64,000 nucleotides of DNA from Knoxdaviesia capensis (lineage: Eukaryota > Ascomycota > Sordariomycetes > Microascales > Gondwanamycetaceae). The translations under genes were made by a program, and so were the position numbers. Position 1 is the stretch's first letter, and the number at the start of each line of letters is the position of its first letter. Under the pieces are notes generated by a model, which was not told the DNA's origin, did no database searches, and worked only from the letters and a program-made list of their open reading frames with translations. The stretch covers positions 322,340 to 386,339 of the forward strand of contig LNGK01000008.1 in the NCBI GenBank assembly GCA_001510575.1, given 5' to 3'. This document shows, piece after piece, positions 36,528-49,625 of this stretch.

Positions 36528-39167
36528 TTACATGACAATACACTCTCCATCCTTCTTGCCCGAATTCGTCTTCTTCACCTTGCTCCCGTTGGGCGCCGCG
36601 CCGTCGACCGACTGGCCGCCCCGGATCGCCGCGTTGATGTTGGAAATCCGCTGCTTGGCGCGCTCGTCGCCGGCATCGGCCGCCTTGACGTACCAGACGT
36701 TCGCCTCGAGAATGTCGCGACGGCATCCGATGCCCATTTCCGTAAAATATCCGACGGCATACTGAGCCTTGACATAGCCTGGACACAAGGGAACAAGGGG
36801 TTGCTGTTAGTAAAGAGAGGACACCAAGTATTATTCATGCCTGCTTAGAAGACAGGAGCAGAGAAAAAAAGCCTTACCAAGTTCAGCTGAACGCCGCGCC
36901 CACTCATACGCCTCCTCCTCATCCTTCTCCAGGATGGGCTCGGCACCAACCATGTACCAGGCACACAGGCCCATCATGGCTCCCGCATGGCCCTTCTCGG
37001 CCGCACCGGTGTAAAAGTGCACGCTGAGCGCCGGGTTGCGAGGGCAGCCCAGCTTGCCATGCTCATAAGCATCGCCCATGCGGAAGCCGGCCTCGGGGTG
37101 TCCCAGCTCGGCAGCCTGCGTGAACAGCTCGGCCGCGTAGCTCTCGTCCTGAAAGATGTCTTCGCCGTCACCAGTCTCGTACATCAGACCCAGGTGGTAG
37201 GGCGCCGCGGGGTAGATGGCGTCGGCCGTCTCGGTGGCCAGCTTCAGCCACTTGATTCCCTCGCGGTACTTCTTCTCTCCCAGGTTTCCCGACAGGCATG
37301 CAATGCCCAGGCGCGTCATGGCACCAGGGTGCTTCTTGGTGGCGGCAACACGCAGGAAGTTCGCGGCCTTGATGGGGTCCTTGCGGGTGCCCCAGCCGTG
37401 TTCGTAGCAAAGGGCGGCGCGGTAGGCCGATTCGGCATGGCCGTGCTTAGCCGCTTGAGCAAACAGAGGGAAGGCTTGGTTGTAGTCTTCCTTTCCCTTG
37501 CTGAAGAGACCGGACGCATAGCCGTCGGCAAGGTAGTACTGGGCAAAGGGGTAACTCGACGACGCCAGCTTCTGCAGAATGTTGCGCGCTTCCCGGATGA
37601 GGTCCTGCGGGTTTCCGACAGATCTCGATTCGGCGCCTTCCAGACCAGCCTCCTGAATGGCCAACTCCTTCTCCTGCGCGGTCGATATCAGGAACACGGC
37701 AAACGAGTACTGGATGGAGGGGTCGTTGGTCTTCTTCAGATTTTGCCGGTACATCTCCAAGGTCTTTTCGGTACTCAAGAGCGACGCGTTGTTTCCGACA
37801 ACATTCTTGAGGTACGAGTTATCAAAGGTGATGGGCGCGGGGGCCGGCTGCGGGTAGGGGACGTTCAACAGCTCGGCATACGAAGAATTCCGGTTGTCTG
37901 GAGATTTCCGCGATGCCACCGACGGGGCACGGATGTGGGGACCACCCGGGAAGCCCGGCGAGCGACCACGCGGGCCGTAGTCTGAGTATACCGAGTAGGC
38001 GGACGCAGGACGGGGGATGGTGCTCCGAGGGATGAACTGGGAGCTGGGGGTCAAATGGCGGTTGATGGCAGCACCCGTGTCGGAGAGATCAGGGGTGGAA
38101 GCCATTCTGGGATCGACACCAATGGGCATGCTGGCAATTCTCTCTCTCGAGGGAGGAGGATAGGCAACGTGGTGGTGGTACTGGAAGCCAATGACAGACT
38201 GGCTGTGCGGGAGCTGGCCGTCAACCACCGAGCTTTCAGGCGAGTCGTTCACCGAGCCACCCTCGGGGCAGTCGGCGTCGAGCGGGCCGGAGACGGAGCT
38301 GGCACTGGTTGTTGCCGACGACTGAGCAGAGTTCTTAGGCTGCGTGTTGGTGGCGGCAGAGGTCGAGTCAGATTCGCGGCTCTGGCGGTTCTCGTCTGAT
38401 TGCCGCTGTTGGTGGTTCTGGTAAGGATGGCGAGAGGATGAGGCCTCGACAGGAAGGTCGGGGGAGTAGGCCATGGCGAGGGGACTGCCGGGGTAATGAG
38501 GGGAGTTGGGAGAGTTGACGGATGCTTGAGGAAGCTGGCGATGAGGAAGAGTTTGAAGTCGAGGGTTGGAGTAGTTGGTAGCCTGGCTCGGGTTGTCGTA
38601 CGGAGACATGTTCGGCTGGGGGCTGTGAGGAGGGGGGGGAGGAGCAGCAGGAGAACGTGGCAGTTCACGGTCTCTCAGCTGGTACTGCTGCTGCTGCTGT
38701 TGCTGTTGCTGTTGTTGTTGCTGTTGTTGTTGTTGCGGAGGGTATTGGTAGTTTTGCTGTTGTTGCTGTTGCTGTTGCGGCTCTGGTTGTCTATACTGTT
38801 GTTGTTGCTGCTGATCAAACCGCGGCAGCGGAGGCAGCGGAGGCAGCGGCAGCTCTTCGTCCTGGGAGATGTGTTCAATGGTGGCAACGTGGGCAACGTG
38901 CTCGATGGTAGCGTTCGACGGCTGCATCCACGGCTCCGAAGGCATGGTCAGGGTGACGGGAGAAGCGGGAGCGTCTCGCAGAAGATGGCTGTTGGCAACG
39001 ACGAAAGGAGACACGGGCTTTCGAAGAGTTGGATCGGTGGGAGAGGTAGAAGTTGACGGAACCGACGCGGTGTTGACAATTCGAATGGGCAGAGGTTTAC
39101 GCTGGATTGGAGACGAGGGAGATCCAGGACTGGAAAGAGGTTGTTTGGGAGAAGAAACTGCAGCCAT
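36528..39167 (-). CDS. SKT5: Sel1-repeat activator of chitin synthase III (Skt5/Chs4 type)
   Basis: In yeast Skt5/Chs4 recruits and activates the Chs3 chitin synthase at septum and bud neck. Exons 39167-36878 and 36778-36528 give 846 residues. The first about 500 are disordered, Pro/Ser/Gln-rich, with several polyglutamine runs (about 38690-38830). Then come Sel1-like repeats, for example YLADGYASGLFSKGKEDYNQA, HAESAYRAALCYEHGWGT, HPEAGFRMGDAYEHG and AQYAVGYFTEMGIGC, to about residue 800. The protein ends in CIVM, a CaaX box for farnesylation or geranylgeranylation, as known for the yeast protein. The second exon is needed to reach this motif: reading through the donor at 36877 would end at 36831 without it. 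The likely partner, a class IV chitin synthase, is the next gene to the right, divergently transcribed. Confidence 0.95.
38690..38830 (-). repeat. CAG/CAA (polyglutamine) tracts in SKT5
   Basis: Three blocks of glutamine codons, with CAA and CAG mixed, are separated by short Tyr/Pro-containing stretches. The longest run is 17 glutamines. They lie within the disordered N-terminal half of the Skt5-like protein, a place where such tracts are usually tolerated. Confidence 0.9.
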
Positions 39168-40841
39168 GGTGGCGGGATGGCGGAAATATGGAGAGAGACA
39201 GAGAGAGCACGAGAGAGAGAGAGAGAGGGAAGGAGACGGCAAAACTGTGGCACTAGACCTGCACAATGGACGACAGGCGGCTGCAGGTTGCAGATTTGTA
39301 GGCTGCAGGCAAACAGGAGACGCGAGATGGAGTGTCTACGACAGCTGGACGGTAGGCGTAGTGGTCGGAGGGGGGGTGTGTGCGAAGAGAAGTCAGAGGA
39401 GAGAGTTGTAGGTAGCTTCTATTTCGGCTACGTTAGTTGGTCAGCCTAGGCCTTGTCTTGGTTTGTGATTCTTCGTCTTGGGATATATCCTGTTCTCTCG
39501 TTGCTCTAGTACTGAAGTGTCTGTCCCCGGCTCTGGCTGTGGCTTGCCGTGTGTCTTGGGCTATGCAGAAAAGGCAGGGAAGTACAGAACAAAAGCACAG
39601 AAGCAGCCACAGAACTGACGATCACAAAAGACACACATCCACTCCAGATCTGGGCTTACCAATTAGAGATTATAAAAAGAAAAAAAAGAAAAAAGGGGGT
39701 TGTGTATGTTACGCTCTATAACAGCCAGTGTGGAAGTAGAAGGAATAGTACGAGAAGAAGGCAGATCAACAACAGCCGAGATCGGGGGAAGAGAAGCAGA
39801 AGAGAAGGAAGAAGGGAGACACAGTCAAGGAGGAGAGAGAGAAGTCTCGAAAAAACGGGAATAAGGGCAACGAAAAACCAGAAATAAACGAGTGGTGCTC
39901 CTGTCCCTGCCTCAGCAAGGGATGGCAGTTCCAAGACACGAGGAAAAACAACAAGCTCGAACAGAACAGTTCAGCGAGAGACACAGAGTCGGCATTCAAG
40001 AAGGGGGGAAAAGCGAAGGCTGGGATGATCGTCGAAACGCAGAAAAGGGGAACAGAGAGAACAAGAGAAGTCAACGAAAGTGGTACATGTAAAACAGGGA
40101 CAAGGAAGAAAAGGGAAAAAAGCGAGAAGAGGAAAAAAAGCTCGTAAAGTGGGAAAGCTTTCAAGCCGAAACACCCCAGGCCGATGACGAAGAGCCAGAA
40201 ACTATAAACCAAAAAGAGAAGAGAGAGCGAGAGGAGACAGACAGTCAGACAGACAGACGCCGGGGGCGAGGAAAAAAAAAGAATACGGATAATTTTCTTT
40301 CTTTGGGGGTGTGGGTGGGTGGGTTTAGCTGGGCCGGAAGAAAAACAGGAATTAAGAATAGAATTTAATTAGAACCGAGAGAGAGAGAAACAGGCCCTAA
40401 AACCAGACAGGACAGAAAAAAAAAGCACAGGCCCGAGGAAAAAAATGGACAAAAGACAGGAGGATAAAGCGACCAGGATTGATCGAGACAAGAACGTTCG
40501 AAACTAGCGAGCGGCGATGGAGAACGGAGACACGAGGCGGAAGGAGACGACGAAGTCTTCTTTCGTACTGGACGGGGCGGTTCTTTTACGAGACACACGA
40601 TGGGCCATTGGGGAAATACAGCACACGGAGGTTTAGGACGAAAGAGAAAAAGAAAAGAAAACACAAGTGAGGCTATTCAGAACTTGGGAAGAAGGACGAA
40701 GAATCGGCAGGTGGTCCCCTTTCTTGCGTGCCACCTGGCCGCCAGTGGCCGGCGCCTGGCAGTAGAAGGGTGCCTAAGTTTTGCTGGGAAACTAAGCTAT
40801 GAGTGTCTTGGGCGGGGTGGTGGTGGGCGGTGACTTGCAGG

Positions 40842-40843
<2 letters not shown>

Positions 40844-40874
<31 letters not shown>
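40844..40874. repeat. Poly(T) tract of 31 nt
   Basis: An uninterrupted T run lies in the SKT5 upstream region, directly followed by CAG. It could be a promoter poly(dA:dT) element that excludes nucleosomes, or the tail of an old retroinsertion on the minus strand; no element body is recognisable. Confidence 0.85.
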
Positions 40875-43800
40875 CAGTGGCTTGGATCGCTGGCTGTGGT
40901 TGGGCCTTTCTTATGGCTTGAAGTCCGTACTGGTGCAGGACATGGAATGCGTTAACATCGTGGATGATGTCGTGATATTAGGTGTTGGGACGGCGGTCCT
41001 GTGGCTTGTGAGCCGCAGTTCAATGTGAATCCAGCCTGGTCGTGTACGAACACCGTTTGGGGAAAGCCTCAAGAAGCAGCACTGCTTCCCTTCCACCTGT
41101 TTCCCGAGTGATTCACGGCGCGGCTGGCTCTCGGGACGACTGTAGTGATTGTGGCATTCAACGAGCGTAGTCACCACGGCTCGAATCAGTTGCTTCGTCC
41201 ACGTATACATACAATCACACACATCAAGAAGCCGAGAAGGATCTCTCCCACACTGACCCGGCCGCAACCTCCGCCGCCGCCGTGACTCCGTATAAGCAAG
41301 CAAGCACCCACTGCGCCTGCCTGCTGTGCTAACCCTACGCCTGATGATGATGATGATTCTTTTCCAAAAAAAAAAGAAAAAAAAAAGGAGGCGGAATCGA
41401 CGAAACGTACCATGTGGCGAGGAGCACCTTTCTGTATGAGCCTTTCTCCTTTTCTGCTCTTTACGAGAAGCCAACCGTCAGCGTCAATCAGGAATTTGCC
41501 GCTGCTGGCCACAGCCCTCCCGTTCCTGGTGTGGCCGGTTCCCAACCTGGATTACGATATACCGTATATGTACGGTACCTAGAACGAGCAGAGAAAGAGC
41601 GAGAGTCCACCGGTGTGTGTTTGGTGGCACCCTCAAGATCAGACTAACCGCCCTTCTCCAAAGGGATCTATCTCAACGGCCGGCCGACACACGACCAGAA
41701 TAGCAAAAAAAACCCCCCAAAAACCGGGGAGTCCTGTGTTCATGGAGTTTGTCTCGACCTAGAAGGAGACACAAACATCGTTTCTTGCGTTGGCATGCCA
41801 TCTCGTTATATCTCGGTCCCGTTCTCGTGATTATCAGCACACGCCCCCCCCCCGTCCCCACCGAAGTTTCCATTCTTCAGTCCTTGGGTCCCATTTTTCT
41901 TTCTCTTCGCTTGAACGCAAGAGCATCTCACGCTGTCCCCAACCCCGGCTTGCTGCATTATGACGCTGGTCGATCTTGGTGGTGGGACGTGGGAAGCAAG
42001 CCGGTGTGCACGTACGCTTTCCTGCGAGTGCTATATGCAACTTACTTTCTCTCAGACAGACCAGCGGTCTATGTGCACGGCTGGCTGCTTTTTGCACGTC
42101 TGTCAACGCTGAGGCTGAGAACAACCCTCTCTCGCAATAATTGTCATGACATTCCTTCCTCCTGGCCCTGCGGAACAACACTCCGTATACGGCCCTAGAG
42201 AAGGGGAGGCGCCATGCTGACGCCTTGATGAAAGTCCTCTCGGCACGCTTACCCCATCTCGACCCGCGTGCAATCGGCCGACAACCCTGCGGCGTCTGTG
42301 GCTCTTGGCCTTGCAACGTGCCAGTAACACCACCGATATATACGAGAGGAGCACAAAGATCCTGTCGATCGGGAACAGCATCACCAGCAAGAAAGAAGAA
42401 ATAAAAACCATTTGACTTGAAGAAGCACTCTATATGCAGCTACTAGCCTAGTTAGTGCCGATTTCCTCTGCTTCTGACAGGCTATATGTTGTGGTCACAT
42501 ATAACCCTGGAATGCCGTGCGTTGTTTGATGGATTTTGCGGTGATGCTCCCATTTGCAGACTCAAACAAACAAATCAGCAAGCGCACCTACGAGCAATGG
42601 ATTCCTGAACGGGGGCGAGATCTCCGAATATTTTATTTTATTCTGATTTATTTCAATTTTTGATTTTCAATCTTTTGGGGGGAAGAAAATCCCACGCATG
42701 CACGGTGAACTGCATTCTCACCGTTCTCTCGCCGCTTCTCCCATCCGCCGTGATATCCCAGCGAGAGTTTCCCCCCCCTCCTCTGCCCGGGACTCGAAGC
42801 GCATACGGGCCTGACAAGGGCTAGCGGGGGAATGGAATACGAGGTTTTTCGGGGTTCTGTGCTTTTGTCTGGGGGCATGGGAATGCAGACTTTCCACAAA
42901 CACAAACGCAAACACCAACCACCACTGCCTGCCCTGCGGTTCTCGCGCCTTGTTTGATTATCTGGTCCGTCCACGCTCATCTGTTCCCGACTGGAGCCTC
43001 CAAAGCCCTTTCTGCCCATCTGCGATTCCTTCTGCGCGTTAGCCTGGAAGTGGAAGGCCCCCAAGAACCCAGACTGGCAGAATATGTACAGTACAGCATA
43101 TGGGTGGCCCGGTTGTTTCAAAACCATCTTGTTTTGGCGTGGGATCCTTAGCCTGTGGCGGGAATCCCTGGGCCTTTTTTTTTTCTGCCCCTTTAACGCT
43201 GGAACCTTGGAAACCAAGAGGGTCCTCTATACTGAACCAGCCGTCAAACTATCCTGCAACGGAGTATTCGACATGTCCGCGATGTATCCGTTTTTACGCG
43301 GACGGCGTGCGACGAAAATAGACTGACTCTACGCCACCGAGTCAGACTGGATGGAAGACGCTCCTCCCCCAAGAAAGGACATTCTGAACATGCCAAACGG
43401 GGTGCATCCCGCGTCATATACTATGTCTGGGCGCAGATCTCTCTTTCTCTGTTCACAGAACCTGATCAAGTCAACTTCCAAGAGGTCACACACCGTGTTC
43501 TTTCTGTGATTGATTCTTGTGCAATGTGACCACCAGCCACTCCAGCAGGTCCGTCCCAGAGCGTGCCTATTACCCGTATTTGCAATTAATGTATCCTCGT
43601 CGACTCGTATTACCAACATGTCCCTTTGTGGGCTTATGGAGTCCGGATGCCCCAATTTATCCAACTTCGATGGAGCCCATTTTAGGTTCTTCCAGTGGAT
43701 TTCCTGATTTTGATCATGCTGGGCGTTCTCTCTTTCTCTGCGTCTGGGAAACCAGTGGCTGGGTTTTACAAGCAAGCCGCTGAAGAGATTTCAAGTCTCG

Positions 43801-44702
43801 TACTACTCTGTGTGCTGATTTTCGGGGTCACAGGGGATCACTGCGAGAAAGTCTTAATGCAGACATGTACAGTACTGTAGTATGGTATGTAAAGGGGGGC
43901 CAGAGAACCACAGACAGATTTCCTTCCTCAGCGGCGGTCAACAGCCGAAGAGCCAACAAGTCAAAACCGGAGAAGCCTGCCAATACTTCGTATTCCGACC
44001 GCCGGACTGAGACCCTTCCTCACCTCCAACTGCCTGATAATCTTCCTTCTGAGCCGCCGTCAAGTCACGGACCGCTTTTTGCATGCTACGGTGCAGGATT
44101 TGGGGTGTCCAGAAAACAAAAAAACAAAAAAAAAAAAAAAAAAAGCAATGGAGGTTCCCCCTCACACAGTCCACTTATTGTTTTTAATAATTTCTTTTTT
44201 GGTCCTGTCTCCTCCATTCCATGTGTGGCACATATCCGCTTCGCTTCCCGCCTGGCTCGCTAATTCTCAGGCTTGGCCCGGCCTGGCATTGACGAGGCAC
44301 AAGCCTATAAACAGGGAAATAGTGCAAAAAACCAGAATCTATACTAGCAGTGGTGGGAAATGTCACGGCATGGTTGCTAGGCTGGGAACGAGCCTCTCAA
44401 TGTGCCGAGGAGAGGAGGAATGGGGCGGCACTGTAGCTGGATATATCAAAGCTGCTGGGGGCTGACGATCAAAACCGGGACCGTCCTCTGCGAGTCCCCG
44501 TTTTCCTGGCGAACGGGGGAAGCAGAGGAACCCTTGATAGCCACTGGAAGTATTTCAAGAGAATGGGTGGTGGTTTTTCTCTCTGTGTCTATACGGTGCC
44601 CGAATCCACTCCTCGTAACCCACATCCCCGAGCCCGGAGCGGGGACATGGGATTTATGAGGTATCTCGAAACAACAACACGGGCACTAGAGACGCCAAAG
44701 CC

Positions 44703-44726
44703 CACACACACACACACACACACACA
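44703..44726. repeat. (CA)12 microsatellite
   Basis: Twelve CA units in the gene-poor region. Confidence 0.9.
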
Positions 44727-45384
44727 TCGACGTATTCGCAGCAAGCTCTTCGCCCAACATCCCGCAGCAGACATACATCGATACGAAAACCCCAGGGGAC
44801 ACGCAAATCCTGCCGGTGTAACCAACACCACCAGAGGTTATAATGGAGCCTCGACCATTGAGGCGCTTCCCAACACGCATAGTTCGGTCGGTAGCAAGCC
44901 CCGAGGCGGTTTTTTGCGCACAACCATGAACTACGAGAACACAGCGCATGTTTCAAACGCTTCGTCGAGCGGTCGATCGTCGTCAGCCTACTACAAAAGC
45001 CGGCCTGCCACCGGGGGACCAGCCAGGTTAGCAACGACTTCACCTTTTTTTTTTTTGATAATATTTTTTCTTCGTGTCCTGGGTCCCGAGACACACGTGT
45101 GCTGTCCCTCTCCTCTTGTGCCCTCTGACATGTCCTGGCACACGCTGCGATTGGTCTGACGAGGGGGCAGAACGTGGCGTTGCGGTTACACAGTTGAGAT
45201 CCGTACCTGAGGAGGAGGGGAGGAGTTCGGGGCTGGTCTGGTAATAATTCTGTGCACACGTAGTGGAACCTGTGACGGAGTGACACGGTTTCCTATATAT
45301 AGCTTAAGCACAGCATTACACGGCCAGAGCCACCGAAGAGCCCGGACTTGCACAGACGACACTGCTGTGTCAGGCAGGCAAAGT

Positions 45385-45432
45385 CACGTATACGCATATT
45401 ACACAGTGTAATAGCACTTTCATGTATACGTG
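45385..45432. repeat. Nested inverted repeat
   Basis: Outer arms CACGTATAC (45385-45393) and GTATACGTG (45424-45432) are exact complements. An inner near-palindrome, ATTACAC-A-GTGTAAT, occupies 45398-45412. It could be a protein-binding site or a hairpin. Confidence 0.45.
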
Positions 45433-46360
45433 AAGGTATCACCAGTCTGGACCGGATTCGAGAGCTCGTCTTCGGGCGCTTCTAGAGCTAATTACCGGGC
45501 CGGTGGAATCACGATACAGAGAACCACGGTTGGCGTTGGTTCCTGGTGAGGTGTGAACAGCATGCCTAGTACAACACCCCCCTCTCTCTCTCTCAGCCGC
45601 GTCTGTTCTCGAGCACTTTGAGAGCTCCAACCAGATTGTCCCCGGCGAGATATTACTCTGGTTGGCTGCCGCAGCTCTTCAGCTCTGGCGATGCTGTCCT
45701 TTGGGTTTCTGCACCGCCGGGCAACGACTGTGCCGGCCACGCACACATGCATCGTCCAACGAGCGACGACAGGTCGACCACCAGCGGCAAGTGTCTATGG
45801 ATCCAGGGCCGTGTGGAATGTAGTTGTTGTTGTTGCTGCTGTGGCCTGTAGGATGGGCCTGGGCAAATTTCGATGCTCATCAACCGGGCAAAAGAAGAGC
45901 CGAGGAGCTGAAAGGCAACAGCCCACATGCGGCAAACTGCTAGGCGTTCCAAGCTGTTCGCTGCAAGGACCTTGATTTCGCTTGTCATGTTTCGCCAAAC
46001 ACTCCGCCCAGCCGCAAACCGGGCCGGCACATCATCAAGGTTGAAAGAGAAGGAAGTGTTGCGAAAGAGTCGGGGTCTTGGCTCGCCTGATGGCGTAGGC
46101 GACGAAGATCCCAACAAGACGGTTGTTTGCCTTGGAGGGCCCCCTGAGTCGGCAAGATGCAGTCTCTCGAGAGAGTGTGTGGGAGGGCGTGTTGGATCCC
46201 GTGGTAAAGCTCTCAAGGATTCCCCAACTTCTTTTTATTGTTCCTGATCGTGGCGCCTGAGGGCTCATTTAACTTTTTTTCACCCCCATCGGATGGCCAT
46301 TCCACGAAAATGGTGGAGTGCAACAAAAAAAGCTGTTCTTCTGGGCCCCGGACCTGACGG

Positions 46361-46480
46361 CCTTATCGCGGCACCTGATTGGCGAATGCCCCCCAGCAAC
46401 CCCGGATTGCGCCCTTATCGCGCCGTGAAGATTGGCTGAGCTGATAGTGCCGGCGTTATCGGGGCGCCGCGCTGGCGAAT
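46361..46480. promoter_or_regulatory. GATA/CCAAT-like motif cluster
   Basis: Three TTATCGSG motifs (46363, 46415 and 46456) alternate with two ATTGG boxes (inverted CCAAT, near 46378 and 46431) and two TGGCGAATG copies (46379 and 46473). The arrangement looks like a promoter for an unidentified transcript or a distal element of the chitin synthase/SKT5 region. Confidence 0.35.
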
Positions 46481-49400
46481 GGCTTAAAAATTCTCATTTT
46501 CGTGAGGTTCTCTTTTTTAACATCAGCTTTGAAGCCTTGTGGTGCAATCCTCATTTGCTTTTGTCTTCCATGCATCGTACGTAAACGGATTAGGGGCAAC
46601 AGAAGTCGGAAAACCCGCAGATATCGTCTAGGCGGCTTTGGCACTCAACCGAAGCTCTGGTGACCAGGCTGAAATTGGACGGAGAGCTCCAAAATAACAA
46701 GTGATCCTCCCGAAAGGGTGCATATAGCCCACAATTTCTCTGAAATTGTGTTGGAGAACAACCCACCCCCCCAAGAACAGAAAATTGAACCCCAAGGAGA
46801 GAAAGCCGCCAAATTGTGGTGGACTTTTTTCTTTTCTCTTTTTCTCTTTTTTTTCAGCTGCTGGTCCCTGCGGAAAATAGCTTCATCCTGCAAATCTCAA
46901 CCTAAAATCCCCGGAGCTAGGCGACGATGGAAATTGACGCTGGGGCTGTTAGGCTACCTCTTGAGGAGGAACAGGATTGGAAAATTTTTCTTCTTCTTTC
47001 TGTTCCAGTTTGGCTGTTGGGTTCGAGAGTGGAGATGGGCGGGAGAGAAATACACAGGCAGCCTAAATACGGAGTAGGGTTGGCGGGTTTGAGGTGGACG
47101 CCCAAGGCTTTTTTCCTTTCTTTTCCTGGAATGCCATAAGGAGAGTGTGGAGATGGCGAAAGGCGAAGGAAGAGACCAAGAGGGGAGAGACAGACCTACT
47201 TGGGCTGTCCTGGCCAATCCGCATCACCAAGTTTGACTCGGCACATCCTGCGAGAGAGAGTGTTACAGTCGGGGCTTGGAAGGGTTCTCGGAGCCCGGAC
47301 TGTACTGACTTTGTGAACACACCACATTGTCAGCTCAAGCGCGAAGTCCTGCGTTCTCTCCTCCTTTCCCCGGCTTTACCAAACGAAACATGGCGTCAGC
47401 CAACGACTGCAGAGTGGAATACCACACTTCCAACTTACAAGGTCTGAGCAGAACCACGCACACAAAGATGCTGCAGACCGGGCTTCGCGGACCACAATAT
47501 CGGTCAGAGTCAGGCCATTGGTGAAAAAAGTCATGGGAACAGATATTAGCAGAGACCCAAGCGGACCCGTTTCCCTCTTCTATGTACAGTACCTCTCTCT
47601 CTCTTCTGACCTCTCTCGTTGACATCGTTTCCCAGTGCAACCTCGTACTCGGCGGGTCGGGTGTGGCCGGCCCACCGAACCACTTCTGGCACGATCAAAA
47701 GTAAGTGCTCCTGCATCTGCTATTGTTCCTGTTCTTGTGTGATTTCGTCATTGCCGTGTTCCGTCTAGATGACAGAGAGAAAAAGAAAGGAAACCTCCCG
47801 ACCGATGGCACTAGAAACATCCACCCCTTCAGCCTTTCCATCGCGGCTTTTGTCGCCGACCCTAATGTACCGTGACGCATATGGTGTCTTGCTTCTTATT
47901 ATGCTGTGTTACTGCTCCGTCTCCATCGAGATGGTCTCGCAGCCGGGGGGTTTGAAGAGAGACGCCAGGGGGGCTGAAAAGCACAAAACAGGTTCACCAT
48001 ACAATAAACCAACCCATGTTCTCTCAAGGCTTGGCTTGGCGCTTGCTGTTGTTTTTGTCCCCTTCAAGTTTGGTTCTTTCGGCCAGTTTTCTGCCTTTCT
48101 CCCCCAGAGCTGTCTGTTCTCTGCTCTTGTCTGTCCGCTGATGCAATTTCTCTCTCGATGGGCAAATCACGTACATCGCCTGCTCCGTTGAAGTTCAGGT
48201 GCGCTGATTCCTCATGTCAAATTTCCTTCCGAGGATGCAACCTAACCTGCTTTTCTTCTTCCGTCGCTTTTTGCACCGGCGGGCTTGGCTGCGGAAGGCT
48301 GAACGATTTGTTTGTCTCCGGGCGTTCACGAGGGCGATAATTTCCCTATTGAAAACACAGAAACACAGGAAGTGTTGGCGATCACCTCGCAGGCCGGAGA
48401 AAAAATCCTGCCTACCAAATCTGCTTGCTGGGCCGTCCTCGTATACGACAGTTACATCGGCGCCAAGCTTTCTGCATTTCCTAAACCTGCCAGGTCCGTC
48501 GGCTACTTTGTGTCTGATTTTTCTCCTTTTGTATCGTAAGGCAAAAGCCCCGACCTTGTTGTCAGCTGGGGTTAGTTACTTACTGCTTACTTGGGTCTAA
48601 CCCTAACGGCCCATTTAGACCATCCTGACGCCATGGCGAAAACCGTGGAAAACCCACCATACAGCTCAGAGCCACCACCACCACCACATCCTCGGGAGAG
48701 AGTTGGGCGGGACTTCCAACCTGGGGGTGTCAATCTGCAGGTACCAAGCGGCGTCTCGGGGGTCTTTGCCATGGCGTTTTCGCGGTCCTATGGCGAGACA
48801 TTGCCTAGTTACTCCCCCGGCCTCTGCTTCGGCTGCCGGTGGGATCGAGTGCGCTGGTGTGTCTCATATCTGCGACTTTAGGACGCCACGGCTGTAACGT
48901 ACGCTTCTGGTGTGTAAAGCTGACTGCTATGATATGGTGCTGGACTACATTGTAGACAATCCAACAGTTTATGTCTCGTTGTAAGTCCCGAGTGCCGATG
49001 TCTCCAAGTCCGGAAGGACGGGGACGCGGATCGGAGTGACTTCCGGGGGAACGGCCGGACACCTGCGGCGATCTATCCGGGACCCCTAACACTACTCCTT
49101 GAGGCGTCGGTCCGGAGATGGGATGAACCGTGTAACTGTAGCGTGAACCTGCCCCCGGCATATCTCTTGGAGACACCCTCCGGCCGACACTGCCTGGGTG
49201 TTTGCAGATCCACCACAAGTCAAGTGACACCAGATAACACCACATGGCTGCTCGCTGACGGCAGAGCTGAAGACATAGGGGTGGTGGGCCGATCTGGCAT
49301 GCACATATAAAGATGAACCCCAACGATATACCCCGATCGAGCAAGGTCGGCGGTGGAGAGACACTGGGGACAGTGGCGACTTTTCCGGGAGTTGCAGCGG

Positions 49401-49577
49401 GCAGTACGTCTCTTTTGGCAAGACCCTCAGGACAGAAGACGAACAACAGAAGAAGAGAGACATATAGTATCTCTCCTAACGTGAGATGGGGCTTCTGCAC
49501 ATCTGCAGAGACCCCTCATATCCCGAGGGCAAGTGTGTAGGTCCTGCCGGAGAGTGTGGCGGCGTGCCCTTCACCGA

Positions 49578-49625
49578 GACACCCAGACACCCAGACACCC
49601 AGATACCCAGATACCCAGATACCCG
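49578..49625. repeat. 8-bp minisatellite, six units
   Basis: Three GACACCCA units are followed by three GATACCCA units (the last ending in G). The block structure, with one variant replacing the other, shows stepwise unit duplication. Confidence 0.9.

Noticed and set aside
49578..49625. Tandem repeats considered as a CRISPR-like array
   Set aside because: Units are contiguous 8-mers with no spacers, in a eukaryotic genome.
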